Shown here one piece after another: positions 6,806 through 13,786 of a DNA stretch of 13,786 bases (positions are counted from its first letter, which is position 1; each line of letters opens with the position of its first letter). Position numbers and translations under genes: made by a program. The notes below the pieces were generated by a model that did no database searches, was not told where the DNA came from, and worked only from the letters and a program-made list of their open reading frames with translations. Location of the stretch: assembly GCA_020026285.1 (NCBI GenBank), contig JAHHQS010000108.1:1-13786 (forward strand), read 5' to 3'. This DNA is from Parabacteroides sp. (GTDB lineage Bacteria > Bacteroidota > Bacteroidia > Bacteroidales > Tannerellaceae).

Positions 6806-8102
6806 AAAATTTATTTTGTTGGGAGTTCTGTTGTTGACTCAAATCACGATGTGGGGACAAAACAACACAGCATCTCCGTATACACGTTATGGTTTTGGAG
6901 AGTTGGCTGATCGTTCATTTGGAGCAGGTCGTGCAATGGGAGGTGTAGGAATTGGTTTGCGTTCTCCTAAACAGATAAATCCTATGAACCCGGCTTCTTA
7001 TAGTTGCATGGATTCCATGACCTTTATATTTGATTTTGGTGCATCTTTTCAATCTGCTCAATTTAAAGATCAAAAAAATCAGTACAAACAATTGAATGGT
7101 AACATTGAATATTTAGCTATTCAGTTCCCGATTACGCGTTGGTTGGCAATGAGCGCCGGATTATTACCTTATTCTTTTGTAGGTTACAAATTTGGTGAAT
7201 TGGCTCAAATCGGAAACGATTATTATCAAAATACATATTCTGGTGATGGTGGATTAAACGATTTTTATGGTGGTTTGTCTATAGATATATGGAAGAAACG
7301 TTTGGCGGTAGGTGCTAATTTTGGATTCTTGTTTGGTAATATAGAACATGCACAGTTTTTATCTTATAGTCCGACATCTGGAAGTAGTGTTGAATCAGCA
7401 TATTCTAACCAGCGTATCCAAAAAATAAAAGTTCGAGATTTTAAAATGGATTTCGGCTTGCAGTATACCCATCCTTTGAGCGCAAAGGAAAGTATGACAT
7501 TAGGACTTACTTATTCTCCCAGTAACAGATTGAATGCTAAGTCTTATGATATTGTTCAGAAGTTAGGCGTATCAGATAATGGTTCTACAGCTATTGTTGA
7601 ATCAAAGACTGATACTATAAGTGGGGCTGCTTATGATATTCCTAATTCTTTTGGAGTAGGTTTATCTTATACAAAAGTTGATAAATTACTCTTGGCTGCC
7701 GATTTTTTATTTGAAAATTGGAGTAAAGCGAAATTTCTAGGAAAAGATGATGCTTTTCAAAACAGAACTCGTTTAGCATTAGGTGCTCAATTCGAGCCTG
7801 ATGCCAGAGCTAAAAATTTCTTTAAAAGAGTTAGATATCGTGCAGGTTTTCATTATGGTGATTCATATATAAAAGTGAATCAATCTGCTGAAAGCGGAAA
7901 TAAAGGTTACGGTTATAAGGAAATAGGAGCTAGTATTGGTTTAGGATTACCTGTTGTAGATAATCGATCATTGGTGAATGTAGCATTTGAATATGTGAAA
8001 GTGAAACCTGGACACGCTTCTCTTATTAATGAACAATATTTCCGTCTGACTGTGAATTATACGTTCAACGAACGTTGGTTCTTTAAATTTAAATTGGATT
8101 AA
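6792..8102 (+). CDS. Uncharacterised outer-membrane beta-barrel protein, FadL-like
   Basis: The 436-residue protein starts with a classic Sec signal peptide: Lys-rich MLKFKK, a hydrophobic stretch, and probable cleavage after MWGQ near residue 23. The mature part is rich in alternating aromatic and small residues typical of membrane beta-strands, with many Tyr/Phe-Gly pairs, and ends on an aromatic strand (RWFFKFKLD). The N-terminal pattern AMGGVGIGL followed by INPMNPASYSCMDS resembles the opening of OMPP1/FadL/TodX-type barrels, where a GMGGA motif precedes a segment with ANPA. Fatty-acid or hydrophobic transport is possible but not shown. The start overlaps the end of coaX by 14 bases, and the TPR gene follows after 31 bases, so all are probably on one mRNA. 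Position next to lptC suggests an envelope role. I am confident it is an outer-membrane barrel, not confident of its substrate. Confidence 0.8.
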   Translation: MLKFKKFILLGVLLLTQITMWGQNNTASPYTRYGFGELADRSFGAGRAMGGVGIGLRSPKQINPMNPASYSCMDSMTFIFDFGASFQSAQFKDQKNQYKQLNGNIEYLAIQFPITRWLAMSAGLLPYSFVGYKFGELAQIGNDYYQNTYSGDGGLNDFYGGLSIDIWKKRLAVGANFGFLFGNIEHAQFLSYSPTSGSSVESAYSNQRIQKIKVRDFKMDFGLQYTHPLSAKESMTLGLTYSPSNRLNAKSYDIVQKLGVSDNGSTAIVESKTDTISGAAYDIPNSFGVGLSYTKVDKLLLAADFLFENWSKAKFLGKDDAFQNRTRLALGAQFEPDARAKNFFKRVRYRAGFHYGDSYIKVNQSAESGNKGYGYKEIGASIGLGLPVVDNRSLVNVAFEYVKVKPGHASLINEQYFRLTVNYTFNERWFFKFKLD

Positions 8103-8133
8103 TAGTTAGTTAACTTTAATAGGAAAAATAAAT

Positions 8134-9492
8134 ATGAAGATCAAGGTATTATTATTAGCTCTTGGCTGCACAATGGGAACATTGGGTGCTTATGCCCAAA
8201 AAGGGGTAGACAATGGAACACGTTTCGGCTCTGGCGAAGACAGTGTACGTTGTGTTACAAACATTAGTTTGTTTGTTGCTCATGCAAAAAGCGGAAACTT
8301 TAAAGACGCTTTAAATTTCTGGAAAATCGCTTATAATGAATGTCCTGCTGCTACAAAGGATATTTATTTATATGGTGTACGTATTGTTTGCTGGCAAATC
8401 GAAAATGAAAAAGATCCTGCAAAGAAAGCTCAATTAATAAATGATTTGATGGCCGTTTACGATAATCGTGTTAAATACTTTGGTAATGATCGTAAGTATG
8501 GTAAAGATTGGATTGTTGGTAACAAAGCTGAAGACTATATCAAATATGCTGAAGCTAATTTAGATGCCAATAAATTATATGATTGGACTAAAGAAATCGT
8601 TGATGAAAAAGCTCAGAAGTGTCCTGCTAAAGTGGTTTCTTTCTACATGTTTGCATCATTAAAGAAAATGCAGGCTGATCCAAACTTCAAAGATCAATAT
8701 ATTCAGGATTATTTGAAGTCTGCAGGTATTCTTGATGCTCAGATTCAGGCTGCTGCAGGTAATGAAAAGAAATTAAAAACTTTGAATGCTTATAAGAGTA
8801 ATGTTGAATCAGGATTTGCCAATAGTGGCGCTGCTGATTGTGAAACATTACAGAATGTGTATGCTCAGAAGGTAGAAGAAAAGAAAACTGATCTGGATTT
8901 CTTGAAACAGACTATTTCTTTGTTGAGAAGATCTCGTTGTCAGGAAGTTCCTGTTTATTTTGCTGCTTCTGGTTATGCTCATGCTATTCAGCCAACATCT
9001 GAATCTGCAATGGGATTAGCAAAACAGGCTGTTAAAAAACAAGATTATGCTACTGCAATTAAATTCTTCGAAGAAGCTGCTAAGTTAGAAACTGATGTTG
9101 CTACTAAAGCTGAAGATTTCTATATGATAGCTTTGTTGACTTTCGAACAGAAGAATTATTCAAAAGCTAGAGAATATTGCCGTCAGGCAATTGCTGCAAA
9201 TGGTAGCTATGGTGCTCCATATCTTTTGATTGGTAAGATGTATGCAGCTACAGCTAAGAGCGTTTATCCTAATGATGGCGTTTTAGCTAGAGCCGTATAT
9301 TTTGCAGCAATAGATAAATTCACAAAAGCAAAATCTGTTGATTCATCTTGTGCTGATGAAGCAAACAGTTTGATCTCTTCTTATAGAGCTCACTTGCCAT
9401 CTACTGAAGAAGTTTTCATGCACCCTGATTTGGAAAAAGGTAAATCATTTACAGTTGGTGGTTGGATTGGTGAATCAACTGTTGTTAGATGA
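8134..9492 (+). CDS. Periplasmic tetratricopeptide-repeat protein, function unknown
   Basis: The 452-residue protein has a signal peptide (MKIKVLLLALG..., probable cleavage after AYA near residue 21). A Cys at position 12 is too early to be a convincing lipoprotein site. The body is alpha-helical. An N-terminal helical segment (about 40-110) resembles divergent repeats. A C-terminal set of TPRs runs from about residue 290 (KKQDYATAIKFFEEAAKL), through 326-358 (KNYSKAREYCRQAIAANG), to about 410. The middle (about 170-280) is Lys/Ala-rich helix. The mature protein has eight cysteines spread along its length, which could form disulfides in the periplasm. TPR arrays bind proteins, so a scaffold or chaperone role in outer-membrane assembly is plausible. 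It lies between the barrel gene and lptC (ten bases to the latter), which supports that. Many codons end in T or A, with frequent GCT and AAA, as in strongly expressed genes here. Confidence 0.82.
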   Translation: MKIKVLLLALGCTMGTLGAYAQKGVDNGTRFGSGEDSVRCVTNISLFVAHAKSGNFKDALNFWKIAYNECPAATKDIYLYGVRIVCWQIENEKDPAKKAQLINDLMAVYDNRVKYFGNDRKYGKDWIVGNKAEDYIKYAEANLDANKLYDWTKEIVDEKAQKCPAKVVSFYMFASLKKMQADPNFKDQYIQDYLKSAGILDAQIQAAAGNEKKLKTLNAYKSNVESGFANSGAADCETLQNVYAQKVEEKKTDLDFLKQTISLLRRSRCQEVPVYFAASGYAHAIQPTSESAMGLAKQAVKKQDYATAIKFFEEAAKLETDVATKAEDFYMIALLTFEQKNYSKAREYCRQAIAANGSYGAPYLLIGKMYAATAKSVYPNDGVLARAVYFAAIDKFTKAKSVDSSCADEANSLISSYRAHLPSTEEVFMHPDLEKGKSFTVGGWIGESTVVR

Positions 9493-9502
9493 TCTTAAAA
9501 TT

Positions 9503-10180
9503 ATGTTGAGACGTTTTATACGTAACATAAAAAATCAAAGCATAACAACTACTCCTTTTGTAGTTGTTATGCTTCTTTTATTTGCAATCTCTTGTTCTGA
9601 GGAGAAAAAAGAAGTTGTGGATGTCGTATACGACCCGGAAACGAGTTATACTATGAAAGCAACCGAAGTAAATACTTTAATTTCCGACTCGGGAATCACT
9701 CGTTATCGGTTGGAAGCAGATACTTGGTTGGTTTATGGAAAAGCAAAAGAACCTTATTGGTTCTTTCCGGAAGGTATATATGTAGAAAAGTTTGATAGCT
9801 TGTTTACTGCTGAAGCAAGTATAAAAGCTGATACAGCTTTTTTTTACGACAAAAAAGGGTTATGGCGTTTGGTAGGTCATGTTGAAGTGAAGAGTTTGCA
9901 AGGAGAACAATTCTCGACTTCTGAGCTTTTTTGGAACCAAAAACAGGAAAAAATCTATTCTGATAAATATATCCGAATTCAACAACAGGAACAAATAATC
10001 ACAGGAGAAGGGTTTGAGTCCAACCAGGACATGAGTCGTTATAAAATATCTAATTCTAAAGGTGTTTTCCCAGTTGATGAATCTCCTAAATCAAGTCAGA
10101 CACCTGATACACTAGAAATATCTAAATCGGAAAAAGTTGACTCTATAACTTTTTCTATGAAACCAATAAAAAAACAATAG
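9503..10180 (+). CDS. lptC: LPS export ABC transporter periplasmic protein LptC
   Basis: Bitopic or lipid-anchored LptC passes lipopolysaccharide from the LptB2FG transporter to the LptA bridge across the periplasm. The frame is open from 9455, but that would run into the end of the TPR gene. The ATG at 9503 gives 225 residues and a proper N-terminus: Arg-rich MLRRFIRN, a hydrophobic run (19-30) and an imperfect lipobox AISC with C31. The following domain (about 40-185) has the repeated short beta-strands of the LptA/LptC beta-jellyroll, with motifs such as YRLEADTWLVYG, KADTAFFYDKKGLWRLVGHVEV and SELFWNQKQEKIYSDKYIRI. The C-terminal 40 residues are Ser/Lys-rich and probably unstructured. It lies 10 bases after the TPR gene and one base before the CorC-like gene, so it is in the middle of an operon. 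A perfect 15-bp hairpin overlaps codons 12-24. Confidence 0.9.
   Translation: MLRRFIRNIKNQSITTTPFVVVMLLLFAISCSEEKKEVVDVVYDPETSYTMKATEVNTLISDSGITRYRLEADTWLVYGKAKEPYWFFPEGIYVEKFDSLFTAEASIKADTAFFYDKKGLWRLVGHVEVKSLQGEQFSTSELFWNQKQEKIYSDKYIRIQQQEQIITGEGFESNQDMSRYKISNSKGVFPVDESPKSSQTPDTLEISKSEKVDSITFSMKPIKKQ
9538..9574 (+). repeat. Perfect 15-bp inverted repeat inside the start of lptC
   Basis: AAGCATAACAACTAC (9538-9552) and GTAGTTGTTATGCTT (9560-9574) are exact reverse complements around a seven-base loop (TCCTTTT). The repeat spans lptC codons 12-24, which encode the signal-peptide region, and is followed by a T-rich stretch (CTTCTTTTATTTG). In RNA this would be a stable stem at the very front of the gene, 45 bases after the end of the TPR gene. 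It could attenuate transcription, protect the 3' end of the upstream message, or limit lptC translation. Confidence 0.7.
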
Positions 10181-10181
10181 A

Positions 10182-11438
10182 GTGGAAATCTTTATATATA
10201 TTGTTATAGCATTGGCCTTTTCCGGCTTTTTTTCAGGAATGGAGATTTCTTATGTCTCAGCTAATAAATTACGTTTTGAGTTAGAAAAGAAAGACACTGG
10301 TTTTACAAGTAAAATCCTGGATGTCTTTTTTCATAATCCAAATCAGTTTATATCTACTATGCTAGTTGGAAACAATATAGCATTAGTTGTATATGGATTG
10401 GAGATGGCTATATTATTGGAGCCGGTGATTGCTCGTGTGGTTCCACAGGAGGGATTGGTCGTTTTTATACAATCAGTTATTTCTACAATCTTGATTCTAT
10501 TTACAGGAGAATTTATCCCTAAGACAATTTTTAAACTTGATCCTAATTTCTTCCTTCAACTTTTTGCAATACCTTTATTCATTATATATATAGTTTTATA
10601 CCCGATTTCTAAATTTTCATCTTTGTTGTCTTATATAATACTGAAACTTGTCGGGGTGAAAAATTTGAATGTTTCCAATGTCTATACGTTAGGAAAAGTA
10701 GATCTGGATCATTTTATTCAGCAAAGTATTGAAGATGCTCCCCAGGATTCTGAAATGGATACAGAAGTCAAGATTTTTCAGAATGCGTTGGATTTCTCTA
10801 ACGTAAAAGTGAGAGATTGTTTTGTTCCACGTACAGAAATTGTGGCTTGTGATAAATCTGTATCTACTGATGAATTACGTTCTCGTTTTATAGAAACGGG
10901 ATTATCCAAAATCCTTATTTATGATGACAATATTGATAATATTATAGGATATATCCATTCATCCGAATTGTTTAAGCATCAGGATAATTGGATAAGTCAA
11001 ATCAGAAAAATATCTCTTGTCCCAGAAACGATGGCAGCTAAAAAACTTATGAAAATCTTTATGCAAGAGAAAAAGAGCTTGGCTGTAGTTGTCGACGAAT
11101 TTGGTGGTACATCCGGAATTGTTACTTTAGAAGATTTAGTTGAAGAAATTTTCGGAGAGATAGAAGACGAGCATGATGTTAAAAGACAGATAGCAAGGAA
11201 AGTAGCTGAAAATGAGTATTTGATTTCCGGACGGATGGAAATAGATTCATTGAATGAAATGTTTGATTTAGAATTGCCAGAATCAGATGATTATGTAACT
11301 ATAGCTGGGTTGATTCTACATTATTATCAAAACTTTCCAAAGCTAAATGAAACCGTAAATATCGGTAGTTATAGCTTTAAAATAGTTAAAGCATCAGCAA
11401 CCAAAATAGAGCTAATACGGATGAAAGTCAATGAATAA
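10182..11438 (+). CDS. CNNM/CBS-domain membrane protein (CorC/HlyC family)
   Basis: Inner-membrane protein of 418 residues, commonly annotated as hemolysin or magnesium/cobalt efflux family; related to gliding-motility protein GldE in the phylum. The start is a GTG one base after the lptC stop. The next Met (residue 20) would remove the first membrane helix, so GTG is preferred. The CNNM (DUF21) domain covers about 1-190, with membrane segments near 2-20, 57-78, 90-108 and 120-145 and the signature SGMEISYVSANKLR. A CBS pair follows (about 215-335), entered by VPRTEI at 215 and containing VVDEFGGTSGIVTLEDLVEE near 303-322. The C-terminal CorC_HlyC domain (about 340-415) includes SGRMEIDSLNEMF. 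Mg2+ or divalent-cation transport is the leading hypothesis; true hemolysis is unlikely. Operon position between lptC and ppiD suggests an envelope link. Confidence 0.88.
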   Translation: MEIFIYIVIALAFSGFFSGMEISYVSANKLRFELEKKDTGFTSKILDVFFHNPNQFISTMLVGNNIALVVYGLEMAILLEPVIARVVPQEGLVVFIQSVISTILILFTGEFIPKTIFKLDPNFFLQLFAIPLFIIYIVLYPISKFSSLLSYIILKLVGVKNLNVSNVYTLGKVDLDHFIQQSIEDAPQDSEMDTEVKIFQNALDFSNVKVRDCFVPRTEIVACDKSVSTDELRSRFIETGLSKILIYDDNIDNIIGYIHSSELFKHQDNWISQIRKISLVPETMAAKKLMKIFMQEKKSLAVVVDEFGGTSGIVTLEDLVEEIFGEIEDEHDVKRQIARKVAENEYLISGRMEIDSLNEMFDLELPESDDYVTIAGLILHYYQNFPKLNETVNIGSYSFKIVKASATKIELIRMKVNE

Positions 11439-11482
11439 AGAAAAAAAAATGGTTAAAATGATGTAACAATTCCTTTTTTTCG

Positions 11483-11490
11483 TATCTTCG
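11483..11490 (+). promoter_or_regulatory. -7 promoter element of ppiD
   Basis: TATCTTCG matches the Bacteroidota -7 box TAnnTTTG at all but one position. It lies 60 bases before the ppiD ATG, within the 112-base gap after the CorC-like gene. A small CTCT/AGAG stem (11493-11507) would sit at the start of the transcript. No clear -33 TTG is seen. ppiD may thus be expressed both alone and by read-through, since no terminator precedes it. Confidence 0.6.
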
Positions 11491-11550
11491 TGCTCTTAAA
11501 ATGAGAGGGTTATTAAAAAACGATATAAACTTTAAAATTAAATAAGATAA

Positions 11551-13686
11551 ATGGCTACGCTAGAGAAAATTAGAAGCAAAGCTGGACTGCTAGTCCTTGT
11601 TGTGGGATTTGCGTTGTTCGCTTTTATCATTGGAGACTTTTTGAACTCAGGTTCAACTTATTTTAAGCAGACACAAGAACGTGTTGGTGAGATTGATGGT
11701 GAAGTTATTAGTATTCACGATTATCAGGCAAATGTGGATGAGATGGCTGAAATGTATAAAATGCAGTCAGGTCAGACTAGTTTATCTGAGGAATATATGT
11801 CACAGATTCGCCAAAGTGTATTTGATGCTATGGTTCAAGACATTGTTTTAGGTGAAGCAACTAGTGAACTTGGAATGGTTGTAAGTCCTGAGGAATTGTT
11901 CGATATGGTTCAAGGTGAAAACATTTCACCAATGATTCAACAAATGCAGATGTTTCATAATCCACAGACTGGAGCTTTTGATAAAAATGCATTATTGAAT
12001 TTCTTAAAAGCTATCGAAAATCAAAATATAGCAAATATGCCTGTTGAACAACAGGATCAGTTATTAAAAGCTCGTAATTTCTGGTTGTTTTGGGAAAAGA
12101 ATATCAAACGTCAGCGTTTAGAACAAAAGTATACTACATTATTGTCTAAAGCTGTTTCTGCAAATAAATTGGATGCTAAAGAGGCTTTTGATGAAAATGT
12201 AAAGAACGCTAACATTGTTTATGCAATGCAGCCATATTCAAGTATAGCTGATTCAACAATCCAGGTAAGTAATAGTGAAATTGAAAAGTTGTATAATCAG
12301 CGTAAGGAATTATTCAAACGTAAGGAGTCTAGAGTTGTTAAATATATCACTGTAGATATTCGTCCAAGTCAAGACGATTACAATAATGCACAAAAAGATA
12401 TTGAATCTTTAAAATCTGAATTTTCTTCAACTGAAAACGTTGCTGATATCGTAAATGAAAATTCAGAAATACCTTTTATGGATGTTTATTTCCCAGCAAA
12501 GGCATTTGATCCTGAAATGAAACAATTTGCTACAACAGCAGAAGTTGGTTCCGTTTATGGTCCTGTTTTTGAAAATGACAAATATAGAATGTTGAAATTA
12601 GTTGCTAAGACAAATGCTCCTGATTCAGTAAAAGTAAGTCACATTATGTTGGCTGGTCAGAGTGAAGAAAGAACAAAAGTTTTAGCAGATAGTTTGATGA
12701 ATGTTTTGAAATTAGGCTCTGATTTTGTTGAATTAGCTAAGAAATTCTCAGTAGACCAGGCTGCTCAAAATGGTGGTGAATTAGGTTGGTTTACTGAAGC
12801 TACAGCATTAAGAGGTGTCAATGAAGAATTTAAAAATGCTATTTTCTCTGCGCCATTGAATGAAGTGGTTCTTGTTAAGTCAATGTATGGTACTCATTTG
12901 GTGAAAGTAACAGAAAAAACTAAACCTGTTGATAAATATAAGGTTGCTGATATTGATATGACTGTTTCTCCAAGTTCAAAAACTTATAGTAACATTTATA
13001 ATGAATTGAATCAGTTTATTTCAAAGAATAGAGATATTGCAAAATTGGATACAGCTGCAAAATCTGCTGGTTATAATTTGATATCAAATGTAACTATCAC
13101 TCCAGATAATCAGATTTTAGGTTCTGTCAAGAGTTCTCGTCCGGTTATTCGTTGGGCTTTCCAGAATGAAAATGGAAGCGTTTCTGAAATTTTCGAATGT
13201 GATGATAAGTTTGTTATTGCTGCAATCGAAAAGAGTATGCCTGAAGGTTATGCTCCTGTAGAATCTGTTGCTTCTGCTTTGAAATCAGAATTAGTTGCTT
13301 TGAAGAAGGGTGATAAGATTGTTGCTGATTTAACAGCAAAGAACTTTAATTCAATAGAGGATTATGCAAAAGCAATGAATTCTTCTGTAGATAGTGTTAA
13401 ATTCGTTTCTTTTGGAACTCGCCGTATTTCAGGAATGGGTGCTGAACCAAATGTTAATGCTGCTGTTTCTTTGGCAAAAGTAGATCAAATAAGCAATCCT
13501 GTCAAAGGTAATAACGGTGTTTATGTCTTTAAGGTTGTTGCAGAGAACGAAGGTAATACAACTTATAATGAAGAAGAAATCGTACGTAATCTAGATGCTA
13601 CTAATTCATATAGATTGTCATACCAAGCAATTCGTTCATTGGTAAATAAGGCAGATATTGAAGATAATAGAATCCGTTTCTATTAA
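11551..13686 (+). CDS. ppiD: Membrane-anchored periplasmic peptidyl-prolyl isomerase, PpiD/SurA type
   Basis: Folding factor for secreted and outer-membrane proteins (EC 5.2.1.8). At 711 residues it has the PpiD layout: a short cytoplasmic start, one membrane helix (about 11-28, AGLLVLVVGFALFAFIIG), and a SurA-like chaperone segment (about 40-220, rich in Gln and Met helices). A parvulin domain follows (about 358-455) with VSHIML (H364), NGGELGWF and YGTHLVKV, and then a second, diverged rotamase-like region (about 530-690). The two conserved parvulin histidines are present, so this domain may be catalytically active, whereas the E. coli PpiD parvulin domain has little or no activity. It is the last gene of the envelope run, closed by a strong terminator, and also has its own -7 box. 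It may assist the barrel and TPR proteins encoded upstream, which is inference. Confidence 0.92.
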   Translation: MATLEKIRSKAGLLVLVVGFALFAFIIGDFLNSGSTYFKQTQERVGEIDGEVISIHDYQANVDEMAEMYKMQSGQTSLSEEYMSQIRQSVFDAMVQDIVLGEATSELGMVVSPEELFDMVQGENISPMIQQMQMFHNPQTGAFDKNALLNFLKAIENQNIANMPVEQQDQLLKARNFWLFWEKNIKRQRLEQKYTTLLSKAVSANKLDAKEAFDENVKNANIVYAMQPYSSIADSTIQVSNSEIEKLYNQRKELFKRKESRVVKYITVDIRPSQDDYNNAQKDIESLKSEFSSTENVADIVNENSEIPFMDVYFPAKAFDPEMKQFATTAEVGSVYGPVFENDKYRMLKLVAKTNAPDSVKVSHIMLAGQSEERTKVLADSLMNVLKLGSDFVELAKKFSVDQAAQNGGELGWFTEATALRGVNEEFKNAIFSAPLNEVVLVKSMYGTHLVKVTEKTKPVDKYKVADIDMTVSPSSKTYSNIYNELNQFISKNRDIAKLDTAAKSAGYNLISNVTITPDNQILGSVKSSRPVIRWAFQNENGSVSEIFECDDKFVIAAIEKSMPEGYAPVESVASALKSELVALKKGDKIVADLTAKNFNSIEDYAKAMNSSVDSVKFVSFGTRRISGMGAEPNVNAAVSLAKVDQISNPVKGNNGVYVFKVVAENEGNTTYNEEEIVRNLDATNSYRLSYQAIRSLVNKADIEDNRIRFY

Positions 13687-13707
13687 TATATATTATTCTA
13701 ATTTAAG

Positions 13708-13748
13708 TAAGAGGCCATTCCTTTTTAGGAATGGCCTCTTATTTTTTT
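13708..13748 (+). terminator. Strong intrinsic terminator after ppiD
   Basis: Perfect 15-bp stem TAAGAGGCCATTCCT (13708-13722) and AGGAATGGCCTCTTA (13727-13741) with a TTTT loop, followed by seven T (13742-13748). It begins 21 bases after the ppiD stop. The last 38 bases of the window after it show no recognisable feature. Confidence 0.95.
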
Positions 13749-13786
13749 GTCTGTATTATTCGCGCTTTTATATAATATGTATATAG

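Noticed and set aside
9455..9502. lptC start inside the end of the TPR gene
   Set aside because: The 16 extra residues would precede a normal Arg-rich signal region; the ATG at 9503 gives a standard N-terminus.

Overview
The window is an A+T-rich piece of chromosome from a member of the Bacteroidota, most likely the order Bacteroidales. Three things point there. Promoter elements match the lineage-specific -7 box TAnnTTTG (two perfect copies of TATCTTTG, and one TATCTTCG). Most genes lack a Shine-Dalgarno sequence. The gene families and their order (CoaX, outer-membrane protein, TPR protein, LptC, CorC-like protein, PpiD) fit this group. I see no mobile element, prophage, CRISPR array, tRNA or rRNA. 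The region reads as core genome. All eleven genes look intact, and no gap between genes exceeds about 200 bases.

Left part (1-4093): dnaA, the replication initiator, is followed 42 bases later on the same strand by nrdJ, a vitamin B12-dependent (class II) ribonucleotide reductase with a C-terminal zinc ribbon. The initiator of DNA replication therefore lies beside a dNTP-producing enzyme. A strong hairpin with A and T tracts on its two sides ends this unit. It also serves a bactofilin gene that runs toward it on the minus strand.

Middle (4094-5970): the bactofilin gene (cytoskeletal polymer) has a perfect -7 box and is divergent from folB (dihydroneopterin aldolase, folate synthesis). The folB leader holds a long imperfect hairpin. 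Next comes cutC, with a clear -7 box and a perfect 7-3-7 palindrome just upstream of it that looks like an operator.

Right part (6033-13748): a tightly packed run on the plus strand holds coaX (type III pantothenate kinase), an uncharacterised outer-membrane beta-barrel protein, an uncharacterised periplasmic TPR protein, lptC (LPS export), a CNNM/CBS (CorC/HlyC-type) membrane protein and ppiD (periplasmic folding factor). coaX overlaps the barrel gene by 14 bases, and lptC and the CorC-like gene are 1 base apart. ppiD also has its own -7 box and is closed by a textbook terminator. Apart from coaX, all are envelope genes. The barrel and TPR proteins are therefore plausible partners in building the outer membrane, although their function cannot be read from sequence.

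Several likely starts differ from the longest open frames: folB at 4679, cutC at 5227, coaX at a GTG at 6077, lptC at 9503, and the CorC-like gene at a GTG at 10182. I found no clearly new multi-gene system. The best leads are regulatory: a perfect 15-bp hairpin inside the start of lptC, the palindrome in the cutC promoter and the folB leader hairpin. An Asp-to-Glu change in the first motif of CoaX is also notable.
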